Origin: a virus
DNA length: 33,318 nucleotides
IMG/VR virus record: IMGVR_UViG_3300028558_000075
Coordinates: 1-33,318 of that record
Reading direction: 5' to 3' (one strand)
How positions within the stretch are numbered: position 1 is the stretch's first letter; each line of letters begins with the position of its first letter. The notes under the pieces are model-generated. The model did no database searches. It worked only from the letters and a program-made list of their open reading frames with translations, and was not told where the DNA came from. Of the stretch, positions 6,330 through 13,107 are shown in pieces. Both the position numbers and the translations under genes were made by a program.

Positions 6330-6715
6330 TAGCAGGCCCACGCATCGACAAGCAGCTGCCAATCAACCGGGCCGGCGATGGCAGATGGAGTTTGCAGCGT
6401 CACGTTCGGCGCCGATACGACCTGAAATAGGTGCTGTCCAGCCGAGTTCGTCCAGATGACGCCGAAGGCAATAGTCGAGATCACGCCAGAGACATTTTGC
6501 CAGAGCACAACACCCCGCTCGGCCCACGCCGCGCCCGTCGACGTGTTGCGGCCGACAAGGAGGTACTCCATACCTACGACGGTACCGCTCGCAACGGTGA
6601 TCGTGTCCAGCGTGACATTGGTGCTATTCGACGTCGCGCAACTCGGCCGCTGCGTCCATACCTCGGCCTGCGTGTTGAGCGATCCGCTGGTCGTGAGCTG
6701 GTCGAAGACGGGCAT
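6329..6715 (-). CDS. fibre-like virion protein, paralogue 1 of 3
   Basis: A 128-residue beta-rich protein beginning MPVFDQLTTSGSLNTQAEVW, the first of three tandem related genes. It has the D-T-I-T-V-A-S-G-T-V-V and L-V-G-R-N-T-S-T-G-A-A-W-A-E segments that align with the third copy, and ends in P-V-D-W-Q-L-L. It starts directly after the tail-fibre stop (6716) and ends TAATG with the second copy. Interpreted as a head or tail appendage protein, from context and from fold-like composition. Confidence 0.65.
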   Translation of the reverse strand: MPVFDQLTTSGSLNTQAEVWTQRPSCATSNSTNVTLDTITVASGTVVGMEYLLVGRNTSTGAAWAERGVVLWQNVSGVISTIAFGVIWTNSAGQHLFQVVSAPNVTLQTPSAIAGPVDWQLLVDAWAC

Positions 6716-7921
6716 TTAGGCCGCCGCGATCGTGGTGACGGTGCCCGACGAGCCGCGATATTTGAGCGCGCCAGACGAGACGTACAGCACGCCGCCCCCG
6801 GACGGATTCGTCGTGGGGTCCGTCGTGGCGTTCGCGATACCGATGACGCCGGAGCCGCCCCCGAAGGAGACGGTTGTACCGAACTGACAGCCGTTTGTCT
6901 GTGCCGAGAACTTCAACACGGACGACACCATCATATTGACCGGGATCGCGTTCGTGCCGTCGAGCCTTATCTCACCGCTGCCGCCGCCATAATATCCGCT
7001 CGTCCCTTGGAGGGTCCCGGAGCCATCGCGAAACTGCAGCTGCGCTTTAGCCGTGGCGGATCCTTGAATCGCCAGCACGCACCCTGTATCTAGCGACTGG
7101 ATGATGTGCCCCGAAACCGTGGCACTTCCAGCATGGCCCTGTATGGTAACGCCTGCGATATTACTAGTGCCGTTACCTCCGATATAGACGTTATTGCTGG
7201 TATCTGTCGCCAGCAGCAACATGTCGGCAGTGTTCCCCGCGTTGCGCGCAGTCAGCGGAGTCGCGTTGTTTGAAAACCGCAGCAACCCCGCGGCGGCCGG
7301 TGTTGCCCCGAACGTGAGCGGCGCGGATACGGGTACGACGCCGCCGCCGCCGCCGTTCCCGGAAATGCCGGCGACCCATTGATGCGTGTTCGTCGAGCCG
7401 GCCAGATCGTTCGCCCATGTGACGCCCGCAGACGCCGCTGCCCAAGTAGGCACGCCGCCGACGATGGTGAAGACCTGAGTATTGCTGCCGTCCGCCACGA
7501 CGCTCAGGACGCCCGCGACGCTCCGAAGCATCCCAGTGCCCGAGGGTGTGAACGACTGCCCTGAGGGGGTCACCCCGGCGCCGGAATTGATGACCGTGGT
7601 CGGCGCAGCGTTGACGGCTATGGCAGGCGTCGGGTTGGTCAGAACAATGTGCGTTCCGTCGGGGACGGACGATACCGTGTAGTACCCCCCACCCGGCACG
7701 AAGACCCATTGCCCGACCTGCGCCCAGCCCGATTGCGCTACCTGGGCGCTAACCGTGCTCCCGACCGCAGGTTGCGTGAAGTTCGCCGTCGTGGTCGTGT
7801 AAGCGTTGAACCCGTTCGCTCCGTTGGCCCCGTTGGTGCCCGGGGTACCGCTACCAGGTACCCCGGGCGGCCCCTGAACGGCCAAGATATTCGAGATGTT
7901 GAACCGCGTTGGTAGGGGCAT
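6716..7921 (-). CDS. tail fibre with collagen-like segment
   Basis: A 401-residue protein. After a short head ([16 protein letters not shown]) comes a Gly-x-y collagen-like run at about residues 17-38 ([12 protein letters not shown], then GANGANG), which forms triple-helical stalks in phage fibres. The remainder is Gly/Ser/Thr/Ala-rich beta structure, and the last 35 residues ([14 protein letters not shown]...[12 protein letters not shown]) are the common C-terminal end of tail fibre proteins. It should bind the host surface. ATG 7921 has AGGGG a few bases upstream, and TAAAAT lies 9 bases before it without a clear -35 box. Confidence 0.85.
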   Translation of the reverse strand: MPLPTRFNISNILAVQGPPGVPGSGTPGTNGANGANGFNAYTTTTANFTQPAVGSTVSAQVAQSGWAQVGQWVFVPGGGYYTVSSVPDGTHIVLTNPTPAIAVNAAPTTVINSGAGVTPSGQSFTPSGTGMLRSVAGVLSVVADGSNTQVFTIVGGVPTWAAASAGVTWANDLAGSTNTHQWVAGISGNGGGGGVVPVSAPLTFGATPAAAGLLRFSNNATPLTARNAGNTADMLLLATDTSNNVYIGGNGTSNIAGVTIQGHAGSATVSGHIIQSLDTGCVLAIQGSATAKAQLQFRDGSGTLQGTSGYYGGGSGEIRLDGTNAIPVNMMVSSVLKFSAQTNGCQFGTTVSFGGGSGVIGIANATTDPTTNPSGGGVLYVSSGALKYRGSSGTVTTIAAA

Positions 7922-7933
7922 CGCCCCTAGATT

Positions 7934-8356
7934 TTACCAACCAGAAGGGAAGTATCGCAGAGCCCACTTGCCCAGGCCGATAGCGTCGACCTCGTCGTGC
8001 GAGGGGTTGTGAATCAACGCCTTTTCCCGGGGAGTGAACTGGCTCGTGATGCGGCGCGTCATTACGTCGCCGTTGATCGTGCCCTTCCATTCGCGCGGGG
8101 TGACGAGCTTGACGGCCGTATAGGAGTACATCTCTTCGATCCGGCCGACGATACGAGCAAGCTTCAAGATGTCGGAAGGACGGGCTTTTGACCTGGGGTA
8201 TATCTGGGGGTTCTCAATAACGACGAAATTGATCCAAAGGAACCCTCGAATCACTCGGAGATCCCCGTGACCGGAGCTCGTAAAGACGCCGTCTTGGAAT
8301 ATGGCCCAGCCGAGGTTATCCTTCGTCCCCGGGTCGATCGCTAGTAGTCGAATCAT
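7934..8356 (-). CDS. RuvC-like Holliday-junction resolvase
   Basis: A 140-residue RNase H-fold nuclease. The first strand L-L-A-I-D8-P-G-T carries the first catalytic Asp, F-V-V-I-E48-N-P the Glu, and S-H-D121-E-V-D124-A-I-G the C-terminal Asp pair, which is the full RuvC acid set at the usual spacing for a short phage version. Such enzymes debranch replicated DNA before packaging, which fits its coupling (ATGA at 8353-8356) to the small-terminase gene. The protein is shorter than cellular RuvC but similar to other phage resolvases. Confidence 0.85.
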   Translation of the reverse strand: MIRLLAIDPGTKDNLGWAIFQDGVFTSSGHGDLRVIRGFLWINFVVIENPQIYPRSKARPSDILKLARIVGRIEEMYSYTAVKLVTPREWKGTINGDVMTRRITSQFTPREKALIHNPSHDEVDAIGLGKWALRYFPSGW

Positions 8357-8925
8357 TTGTTTTTTGCTTCGATTTCCATAATGATTTTCAGGTCTTCCGT
8401 CGACATCTTGCTGTAATCGACCGAGGTCTGATTTTCAACTCTCTCGGTCGGGAGCCCCGCGATCAGGTTGGTGAACTTCATCAAGAGTTCCGCCAGCTTG
8501 ATCACGTTCTTCTCCTGCATAATCGGCATTTTCTCCCATTGGGGATCGTTCGCCTTCTCGAGCATGAGCTGGATTTCTCGCCGAACTACCTGAAAGCCCT
8601 CGTTTATCGTCGCGACAGAGTGCGCCGCCGACTCGCGCATGAGTTTTCCGACGGTCTCTTTCTTGATCTCGACGGCGTGCTCTTCGAGCATGCGGTCGTA
8701 AGCCTCGCAGCGCTGGACCCACTTGTGCTCACTCGACCACTTCGCGATCTGGGCCGTGTCTTTGCCGTGTAGACGCTGCAAGCGCCTCGGCCAGGAGAGC
8801 TCGCGGTACGCGCGGAAGAACCGAAAGGCTTCGTCCGGCTCGTTCAGTTGCTGGAGCCAAGGCTCGGGCGCCTTCGCCAGGTCCTTCGGATCATAAACCG
8901 CGAGCTCGCGGTCGGTGCGGTTCAC
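8353..8925 (-). CDS. terminase small subunit-like protein
   Basis: A 190-residue protein. The segment P-D-E-A-F-R-F-F-R-A-Y-R-E-L, then the recognition region T-A-Q-I-A-K-W-S-S-E-H-K-W-V-Q-R-C-E-A-Y-D, matches the HTH module of phage small terminases ('AyraFraYrdlg...siekWSsrhgWveRaaayD'). It should recognise the phage packaging site and hand DNA to the large subunit, whose gene is 12 kb away on the other strand. GTG 8925 is chosen because it overlaps the upstream stop (GTGA) and has ggaaagg before it; ATG 8988 would lie 67 bases inside the neighbour. A long C-terminal helix region probably oligomerises. Confidence 0.7.
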   Translation of the reverse strand: MNRTDRELAVYDPKDLAKAPEPWLQQLNEPDEAFRFFRAYRELSWPRRLQRLHGKDTAQIAKWSSEHKWVQRCEAYDRMLEEHAVEIKKETVGKLMRESAAHSVATINEGFQVVRREIQLMLEKANDPQWEKMPIMQEKNVIKLAELLMKFTNLIAGLPTERVENQTSVDYSKMSTEDLKIIMEIEAKNK

Positions 8926-9410
8926 GACCGGCACCTTTCCAGGAACACCCGCCAGGGGTAGAACATCCCGTCGAAGAAAAAGTGCCACGATTTCCCTGTC
9001 TTGCCCCCGGTGAAAAACAGCGTGTAGGCCGGCTTGCCGTCGATGAGATCGATCCGGTGGTAATCGTTGCCTCGGATGAAGTTGAACGTGAAGGACCGCA
9101 CTCGACGGCGCTTGATCGTAAGGTCAGGCTGGAGTCGATCCTCCCAGTACCCGCGCCAGAGCACGAATGAAAACGCCCACTTCCACGGGTGGGAGTGCAA
9201 GGCGCTGGAGTCATCGCTTCGGTGAAACTTGTGCAGGTACGCGGCGACGCCGAACAACCTGCGCTCTTTGATCGGGACCTTGCGATAGTTCCCGTGCGCG
9301 TCGAAAGGGTCTAGACCGTCGGCCGCCTTAGGGCGCCCGATCAGGTAAATTCGCGTTAGGTACGCCGTCCCTTTGCCGCGGTGATCTTCGATGACGCGAG
9401 GCTTGAACAT
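8922..9410 (-). CDS. cupin-like phage protein, unknown function
   Basis: A 162-residue protein with cupin features: L-H72-S-H74-P-W-x-W-A-F-S-F-V-L-W-x-G-Y-x-E90-D, then Y-H118-R-I-D-L, giving the His-x-His, Glu and His metal ligands of a small beta-barrel, followed by T-L-F-F-T-G-G-K-T-G-x-S-W-x-F-F. Proteins with this pattern are frequent in phages but their substrate is unknown. The gene is preceded by a very good promoter (9417-9444) only 6 bases from ATG 9410, and its stop couples to the small-terminase GTG. No Shine-Dalgarno site can fit between promoter and start. Confidence 0.65.
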   Translation of the reverse strand: MFKPRVIEDHRGKGTAYLTRIYLIGRPKAADGLDPFDAHGNYRKVPIKERRLFGVAAYLHKFHRSDDSSALHSHPWKWAFSFVLWRGYWEDRLQPDLTIKRRRVRSFTFNFIRGNDYHRIDLIDGKPAYTLFFTGGKTGKSWHFFFDGMFYPWRVFLERCRS

Positions 9411-9416
9411 GGGGCT

Positions 9417-9444
9417 ATTATATAGCTCGGAAGTTTTCAGTCAA
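9417..9444 (-). promoter_or_regulatory. promoter with start codon at the expected +1 (leaderless)
   Basis: On the minus strand: TTGACT (9444-9439), 16 bases, TATAAT (9422-9417), then agcccc and ATG at 9410. The -10 box is a perfect sigma-70 consensus. Transcription normally starts about 7 bases after the -10 box, which is the A of the ATG. The site overlaps the last codons of the helicase gene. Confidence 0.75.
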
Positions 9445-10380
9445 GGTATTGGACGAATACCAGCGGCCCGGCCAGGCTAGCCCGTAGTGCAAGTGCAGCG
9501 CGGGTTTCGTGCGTCGGCAATCGCGCGCGCGACCGTGAGCTTGTTCGAGCTCGCACGCGAGTTTCTGTCGCCCGAGCTCGTTCGCGTCGACCCCGAAGAA
9601 CTCCGCTTCGATGTCGACGGATAGCAGGTTTTGATAGTGATCTCCTATGGTTGCAAAGACGTCGCACCCTTGCCAAGTGTCTAGCCCTTCGATCGCGCCG
9701 AAGTGACTGACTTCGAAGGTCTCGGCATATTCCTTGACCTTGTGCGTTAGCTTCTTCGGGCAGCACACGAACACGCGAGACCCCGGCCGACGTCGGTAGA
9801 TGTCGTCACAAATCGCACGAAGGCGTTCCGGGTCTTGTGCAAGCGCGCTAGTCGATGCCTGCGACACCAGCACGCGCACCCGCTCGATAGCCACGCCCGG
9901 CGAGTCTTCGACGTTGTGCTGCCGGTAGATCACATCCGGGCGCAAGGCCTGAAGGATCAACCGTGGGAGCCCCGCGGCGAGAATCGTGCCGCCTTGCGAC
10001 TTCAGATGCGCGGCGGCGGTGCTCAGGCGCACGACGTCGACGCGCCCCTCAGAGAACGTGAGCTTGCTGCTTTCGTGGGCCGCCCGGCGCACGTCCCCCG
10101 CGACCTTCACCGGGGCAAAAGACAGGGCGATAAGCTTGGCGTTGAAACCCCCAGAGCTCTCGAACCCGGGGATTTTGAACGAGTCGGGGATTTCTGGCAC
10201 TTCGCAAGCTCGGGCTCGGGCCGAGAGGTCATCCGTCCCCGCCATCAAAGCCTTGGCCCAGGGCTCGACCGCCTTGCGCCACGCCGCCCCCGTCGAGTCG
10301 AGAGCGGTCGGGATATCGGCCAAGGCTATGGAGAATTGATCCAGAACTTCGGGCCATTCGTCGATGATGATATTTTTCAT
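9418..10380 (-). CDS. helicase C-terminal half (separate piece of the primase-helicase)
   Basis: A 320-residue protein that begins exactly at a Walker B/DEAD-type motif, M-K-N-I-I-I-D-E-W-P-E (residues 4-11), and so lacks the Walker A, which ends up in the gene before it (10465-11736). Later come a motif III-like T-I-L-A-A-G-L-P (132-139), H-F-G-A-I-E-G-L-D (226-234) and a motif VI Q280-A-H-G-R-A-R-D. This is the second part of the helicase domain of phage primase-helicases. It lies in the same reading frame as the upstream half, with an 84-base spacer. ATG 10380 has no strong ribosome site. It may act with the N-terminal half as a two-chain enzyme. Confidence 0.75.
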   Translation of the reverse strand: MKNIIIDEWPEVLDQFSIALADIPTALDSTGAAWRKAVEPWAKALMAGTDDLSARARACEVPEIPDSFKIPGFESSGGFNAKLIALSFAPVKVAGDVRRAAHESSKLTFSEGRVDVVRLSTAAAHLKSQGGTILAAGLPRLILQALRPDVIYRQHNVEDSPGVAIERVRVLVSQASTSALAQDPERLRAICDDIYRRRPGSRVFVCCPKKLTHKVKEYAETFEVSHFGAIEGLDTWQGCDVFATIGDHYQNLLSVDIEAEFFGVDANELGRQKLACELEQAHGRARDCRRTKPALHLHYGLAWPGRWYSSNTLTENFRAI

Positions 10381-10398
10381 GGGCTAGCTCTGCCGTTT

Positions 10399-10455
10399 CA
10401 AGTCAGTGTCCCTTATGATCTAAGATCTTCTTCTCTTGAAGGGGACACTGACTTG
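10399..10455. repeat. perfect 14-bp inverted repeat in the break of the primase-helicase
   Basis: caagtcagtgtccc (10399-10412) and gggacactgacttg (10442-10455) are exact inverse copies around a 29-base AG-rich (on the minus strand) spacer. The whole 84-base space 10381-10464 is in frame with both gene pieces and holds two TAG codons after the TGA of the first piece. The stem could be an RNA processing or termination signal, a protein-binding site, or the ends of a small inserted element. A further partial copy, gggacac, follows at 10455-10461. Confidence 0.85.
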
Positions 10456-10464
10456 GGACACACC

Positions 10465-11736
10465 TCATCCGTAGCGATGTAGCATAGCATGAGAGCTTAC
10501 CTCACCTTTCAACTTGTCGCCGACGCCCTCGGCCACCGTGCAGCCCTCTCTGGTAGGGCAGTTCATGCAGGCATATTTGCTCGAAACTCCCGCATCCCTC
10601 AAAGCTTTTACGGTTTTTGGTTGAACGCATCCCCCCCGCTCGGGTAGGGGGACGTCGACCCCGGCCGCCTGGTGCGCGCCGCAGGCGAGGCGGTGCTGGG
10701 TCGCTAGGTCATTGGTCTTACTCAAGAGCACGTTCTTGATGCCTTCGTGAATCGCGCCGGGGGGTAGGTGTCGGCGGGTTTCGTGGCTCTTGCCCGCGCC
10801 CGTCGTCAGGTCGACGGCGCTAAGCTGTCCCCGGATCCCCCCGGCCTTGAGGGTCTCGAGCAGGGCCCGAGGCGTCGCGGTGACGGGCTGGGCCGGGGGG
10901 ATAATCGTCGCGGCCCAATCGGAATATGTTACGTGGCCGCAAGAGGCCTTCATGCACTTGAACCGGCCATCGGGCAGGATCGCCGTGGTCGACGTGAGGG
11001 CGCCCCCGTTGTGCCTTTCGGTCGGGCAATAGACGGCATAGACCCCCCGGCCTACGTGACACGCCTTGCCTTCCGAGATAGCTATGGCCAGTACCGGGTC
11101 GTCCGGGCCCCAAGACGCGCTCACGCTTTTCGTAGCGCGAGGGCGGGCCTTTCTAGGAGCCCTAGGGGTGAACGGTCCGGGGTCGAAGTCGAGGGGGGCA
11201 AGGGCGCCTTCGAGTACAGGGGTCTCGTCTTTGCCGTCACGCTTCACGAACGGAAGGCGCATGTGCCGACCAAAGGACCCCGCGGTGTGATCGACCCCGA
11301 GAAACCCCCGGCGCTCGAGTTCGAGGTACCAAGCCTTGGCGGTGAACTCATAAAATGCGCTGCCTAATATTTCGACCTGCCAGACTAACCTAACCCCCGA
11401 GCGTGTCTTGTAAATCAAGCATCCCCCCATGACCCGAGCGCGAGCCGCTTCGGTCTCCTTCCAGGCGTCGAGCGCGTCGCCCGTGAGCTTGTGCGCGTCG
11501 AGGTCTGCGAAGAGTAGAACGTACGTTAGTTCACCGGGGTAGTCCTTCGTGAGCCGGTAGGCCGGCAAGCCCTCGGGGATGGCGTGCGCGAGAGCGAACG
11601 CATCGTAGTCGTAACGGCGCGTGAAGACATCGGAAATAGACACACATTCCCCGGGCCTAGCGAGGGGCCATTTGGGGTAACCGAGCTGCTTCGTCCCGTT
11701 CATCACGGCGACGTGGACAATAGCCGGCAATAGCAC
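10465..11736 (-). CDS. primase (AEP/PrimPol-type) fused to helicase N-terminal part
   Basis: A 423-residue replication protein. Residues about 73-165 fit an archaeo-eukaryotic-type primase: L-L-F-A-D78-L-D80-A (metal acids), Y-K-T-R-S-G-V-R-L (nucleotide binding) and V-D-H-T...R-H-M-R-L-P. A zinc-ribbon follows (C237-P-T-E-R-H...F-K-C261-x4-C266-G-H), then Walker A T-T-G-A-G-K-S (311-317), a Cys cluster (352, 370, 390, 393, 399) like an iron-sulphur helicase, and S-S-H-A-M-L just before the stop. Motif II onward is in the next gene. The GTG at 11736 leaves 14 bases to the divergent gene; ATG 11703 is an alternative start. Confidence 0.8.
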   Translation of the reverse strand: MLLPAIVHVAVMNGTKQLGYPKWPLARPGECVSISDVFTRRYDYDAFALAHAIPEGLPAYRLTKDYPGELTYVLLFADLDAHKLTGDALDAWKETEAARARVMGGCLIYKTRSGVRLVWQVEILGSAFYEFTAKAWYLELERRGFLGVDHTAGSFGRHMRLPFVKRDGKDETPVLEGALAPLDFDPGPFTPRAPRKARPRATKSVSASWGPDDPVLAIAISEGKACHVGRGVYAVYCPTERHNGGALTSTTAILPDGRFKCMKASCGHVTYSDWAATIIPPAQPVTATPRALLETLKAGGIRGQLSAVDLTTGAGKSHETRRHLPPGAIHEGIKNVLLSKTNDLATQHRLACGAHQAAGVDVPLPERGGCVQPKTVKALRDAGVSSKYACMNCPTREGCTVAEGVGDKLKGEVSSHAMLHRYG

Positions 11737-11742
11737 TACCTT
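11714..11742 (+). promoter_or_regulatory. weak promoter candidate for the replication block
   Basis: TGGACA (11714-11719), 17 bases, TACCTT (11737-11742), with ATG 11751 eight bases later. The -35 box is the same as that of the methyltransferase promoter, but the -10 box is poor (three of six matches). It lies in the divergent gap and inside the primase start region. Confidence 0.35.
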
Positions 11743-11750
11743 ACTGAGCT

Positions 11751-12431
11751 ATGCAGTTTCGCGCAACCATGCTCACGACAGGGCTCCAATGCAAACGCGC
11801 CTGGTCATTCCGTTATTTGGCCGGAATGGAGGCCCCGGACACGGCGGCGTTCCAGGACGGTAGGGCGGGACACAAGTACATGGAAGACCTCGTCTCTCAC
11901 GGCACGTTGCCGGACACGTCTACGAAGATGGGGCGCGTCGCAGCGGTGCTAGAACCTTACGTTCGCCCCTGGGTAAAAAACAAGCTGGCGCAGGTCGAGG
12001 TCGAGTTCGACTTTCGGGGCGCGAAGCATTCTTGGGGTGGGCGAAAGGACCTTGAAGTTCCCGGAATGCTGATTGATTACAAGTTCATAGCTGACCTCAA
12101 GTACGCAATGACCCCGAGTCAGCTACTGACCAACCCGCAGGCATTACTTTACGGGCACGAGATTTTGCAGCGGACGGAGGTAGAGACGATCACGCTCCAG
12201 TGGCTCTACGCGGAAAAGAAGAAGCCTCACCGGCACCTTCCGGTCGTGACTGAGATGTCGCGGACGCACGCGGCACTCGGATTTCAGGTGCTAGAAAACG
12301 TCGCTGAAGAGCTCGCGGCATTGACAGAAACAACGGTCGACGCTATTGTTGCAAACGTACCTGGGAATTACTCCCACTGCGGCGCCTACGGCGGTTGTCC
12401 CTACCGAGCGCAATGCAAGCGCTATTTCTAA
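11751..12431 (+). CDS. Cas4/RecB-like PD-(D/E)XK exonuclease with iron-sulphur Cys
   Basis: A 226-residue nuclease of the RecB/AddB/Cas4 group. C14 near the N-terminus and C210, C216 and C222 at the C-terminus form the typical four-Cys iron-sulphur clamp. H41 (G-R-A-G-H), D100 (G-G-R-K-D-L), D109 and K111 (I-D-Y-K) are the catalytic set, and Q130-x3-Y134 is the RecB-type Q-x-x-x-Y motif. It would resect DNA ends for phage recombination or replication. It is the first gene of the plus replication block and is followed by an AT-hook protein and a Snf2-like helicase. There is no adjacent CRISPR array. Confidence 0.8.
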   Translation: MQFRATMLTTGLQCKRAWSFRYLAGMEAPDTAAFQDGRAGHKYMEDLVSHGTLPDTSTKMGRVAAVLEPYVRPWVKNKLAQVEVEFDFRGAKHSWGGRKDLEVPGMLIDYKFIADLKYAMTPSQLLTNPQALLYGHEILQRTEVETITLQWLYAEKKKPHRHLPVVTEMSRTHAALGFQVLENVAEELAALTETTVDAIVANVPGNYSHCGAYGGCPYRAQCKRYF

Positions 12432-12441
12432 GGAGCTAAAA

Positions 12442-13107
12442 ATGACTGACGTGTCCGATGACATTTTCGCACGTATGAAACAGCTCGCGTCTTCGGGGGG
12501 TGCGACCGTCGCGCCGCCGGCACCGGAGACCTTGGCTCCACCGGAGAATCCGACGCCCGGGGGCAACCCGCACCCCGCGGCCAGCTTGCCTATCGAGCCC
12601 ACCGAGGCGACCCCTACTGTCAACCGCAAGCCAGGACGGCCGCCGGGGGCGAAGAACAAGCCTAAGGCGCCGAAGGTAGAAGATGCCAACGGCACGTTCA
12701 CCGTCAACCCCGAGACGGCCACTAGCACGTTCACCGTCAACCCCGAGCCGTGGTCGCTTGACGCCACGGTGGGCGAAGCCGGCGCGCCCGCCGACGCCGT
12801 AGAGGTCGACCCCAAGGTCCCCGCCATTCGCACGCTTTACGTCAACTGCATCCCAATCGGCCGCGATCCTGCCGCACTTTTCTCTGACATTTTGGCGGCG
12901 GCCAAGAAGACACTCCCTTGCGACTACCGACTCGGCGAGGATCACTCTTTCGGGATGGGGCCGGCTAAGTTGCTTGAGGCGGTAGGCCGCGAGATCGAAA
13001 AAAGGCCCGGGGTGAGCATCATCATCGATACGTGTAGCCCCGAGGCCTATATCTGCATCGAAATGCTAAGGAGCCTAGCTCACGAAGTTATCATCGGTAC
13101 GCGCTAA
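12442..13107 (+). CDS. AT-hook-containing protein of the replication block
   Basis: A 221-residue protein starting MTDVSDDIFARMKQLASSGG at 12442, with AGGAG at 12431-12435. Residues 20-60 are a disordered Pro/Ala linker; K-P-G-R-P-P-G (63-69) followed by A-K-N-K-P-K is an AT-hook, which binds the minor groove of AT-rich DNA. A repeated F-T-V-N-P-E (86-91 and 97-102) follows. The last 100 residues look like a compact alpha/beta domain (I-R-T-L-Y-V-N-C-I-P-I-G... V-S-I-I-I-D-T) of unknown function. The stop shares a base with the helicase start (TAATG), so both are coupled. It may load or guide the helicase on DNA. Confidence 0.6.
   Translation: MTDVSDDIFARMKQLASSGGATVAPPAPETLAPPENPTPGGNPHPAASLPIEPTEATPTVNRKPGRPPGAKNKPKAPKVEDANGTFTVNPETATSTFTVNPEPWSLDATVGEAGAPADAVEVDPKVPAIRTLYVNCIPIGRDPAALFSDILAAAKKTLPCDYRLGEDHSFGMGPAKLLEAVGREIEKRPGVSIIIDTCSPEAYICIEMLRSLAHEVIIGTR
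12692..12747 (+). repeat. 23-bp direct repeat in the AT-hook gene
   Basis: Bases 12692-12714 and 12725-12747 are identical (gcacgttcaccgtc... to ...ccccgag), 33 bases apart and in frame, encoding the doubled F-T-V-N-P-E. This is a small in-frame duplication in a linker. Confidence 0.85.

Noticed and set aside
7919-7960. Leaderless promoter before the tail fibre gene
   Set aside because: TAAAAT is 9 bases before ATG 7921, with AGGGG between them acting as a normal ribosome site, and no -35 box is visible.
10381-10467. Translational bypassing (T4 gene 60 type) over the primase-helicase gap
   Set aside because: The take-off codon would be GGA before TGA, as in gene 60, but the only in-frame codons between the last TAG and the second piece are CCC and ATG. 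There is no matching landing Gly codon, so a hop is unlikely.
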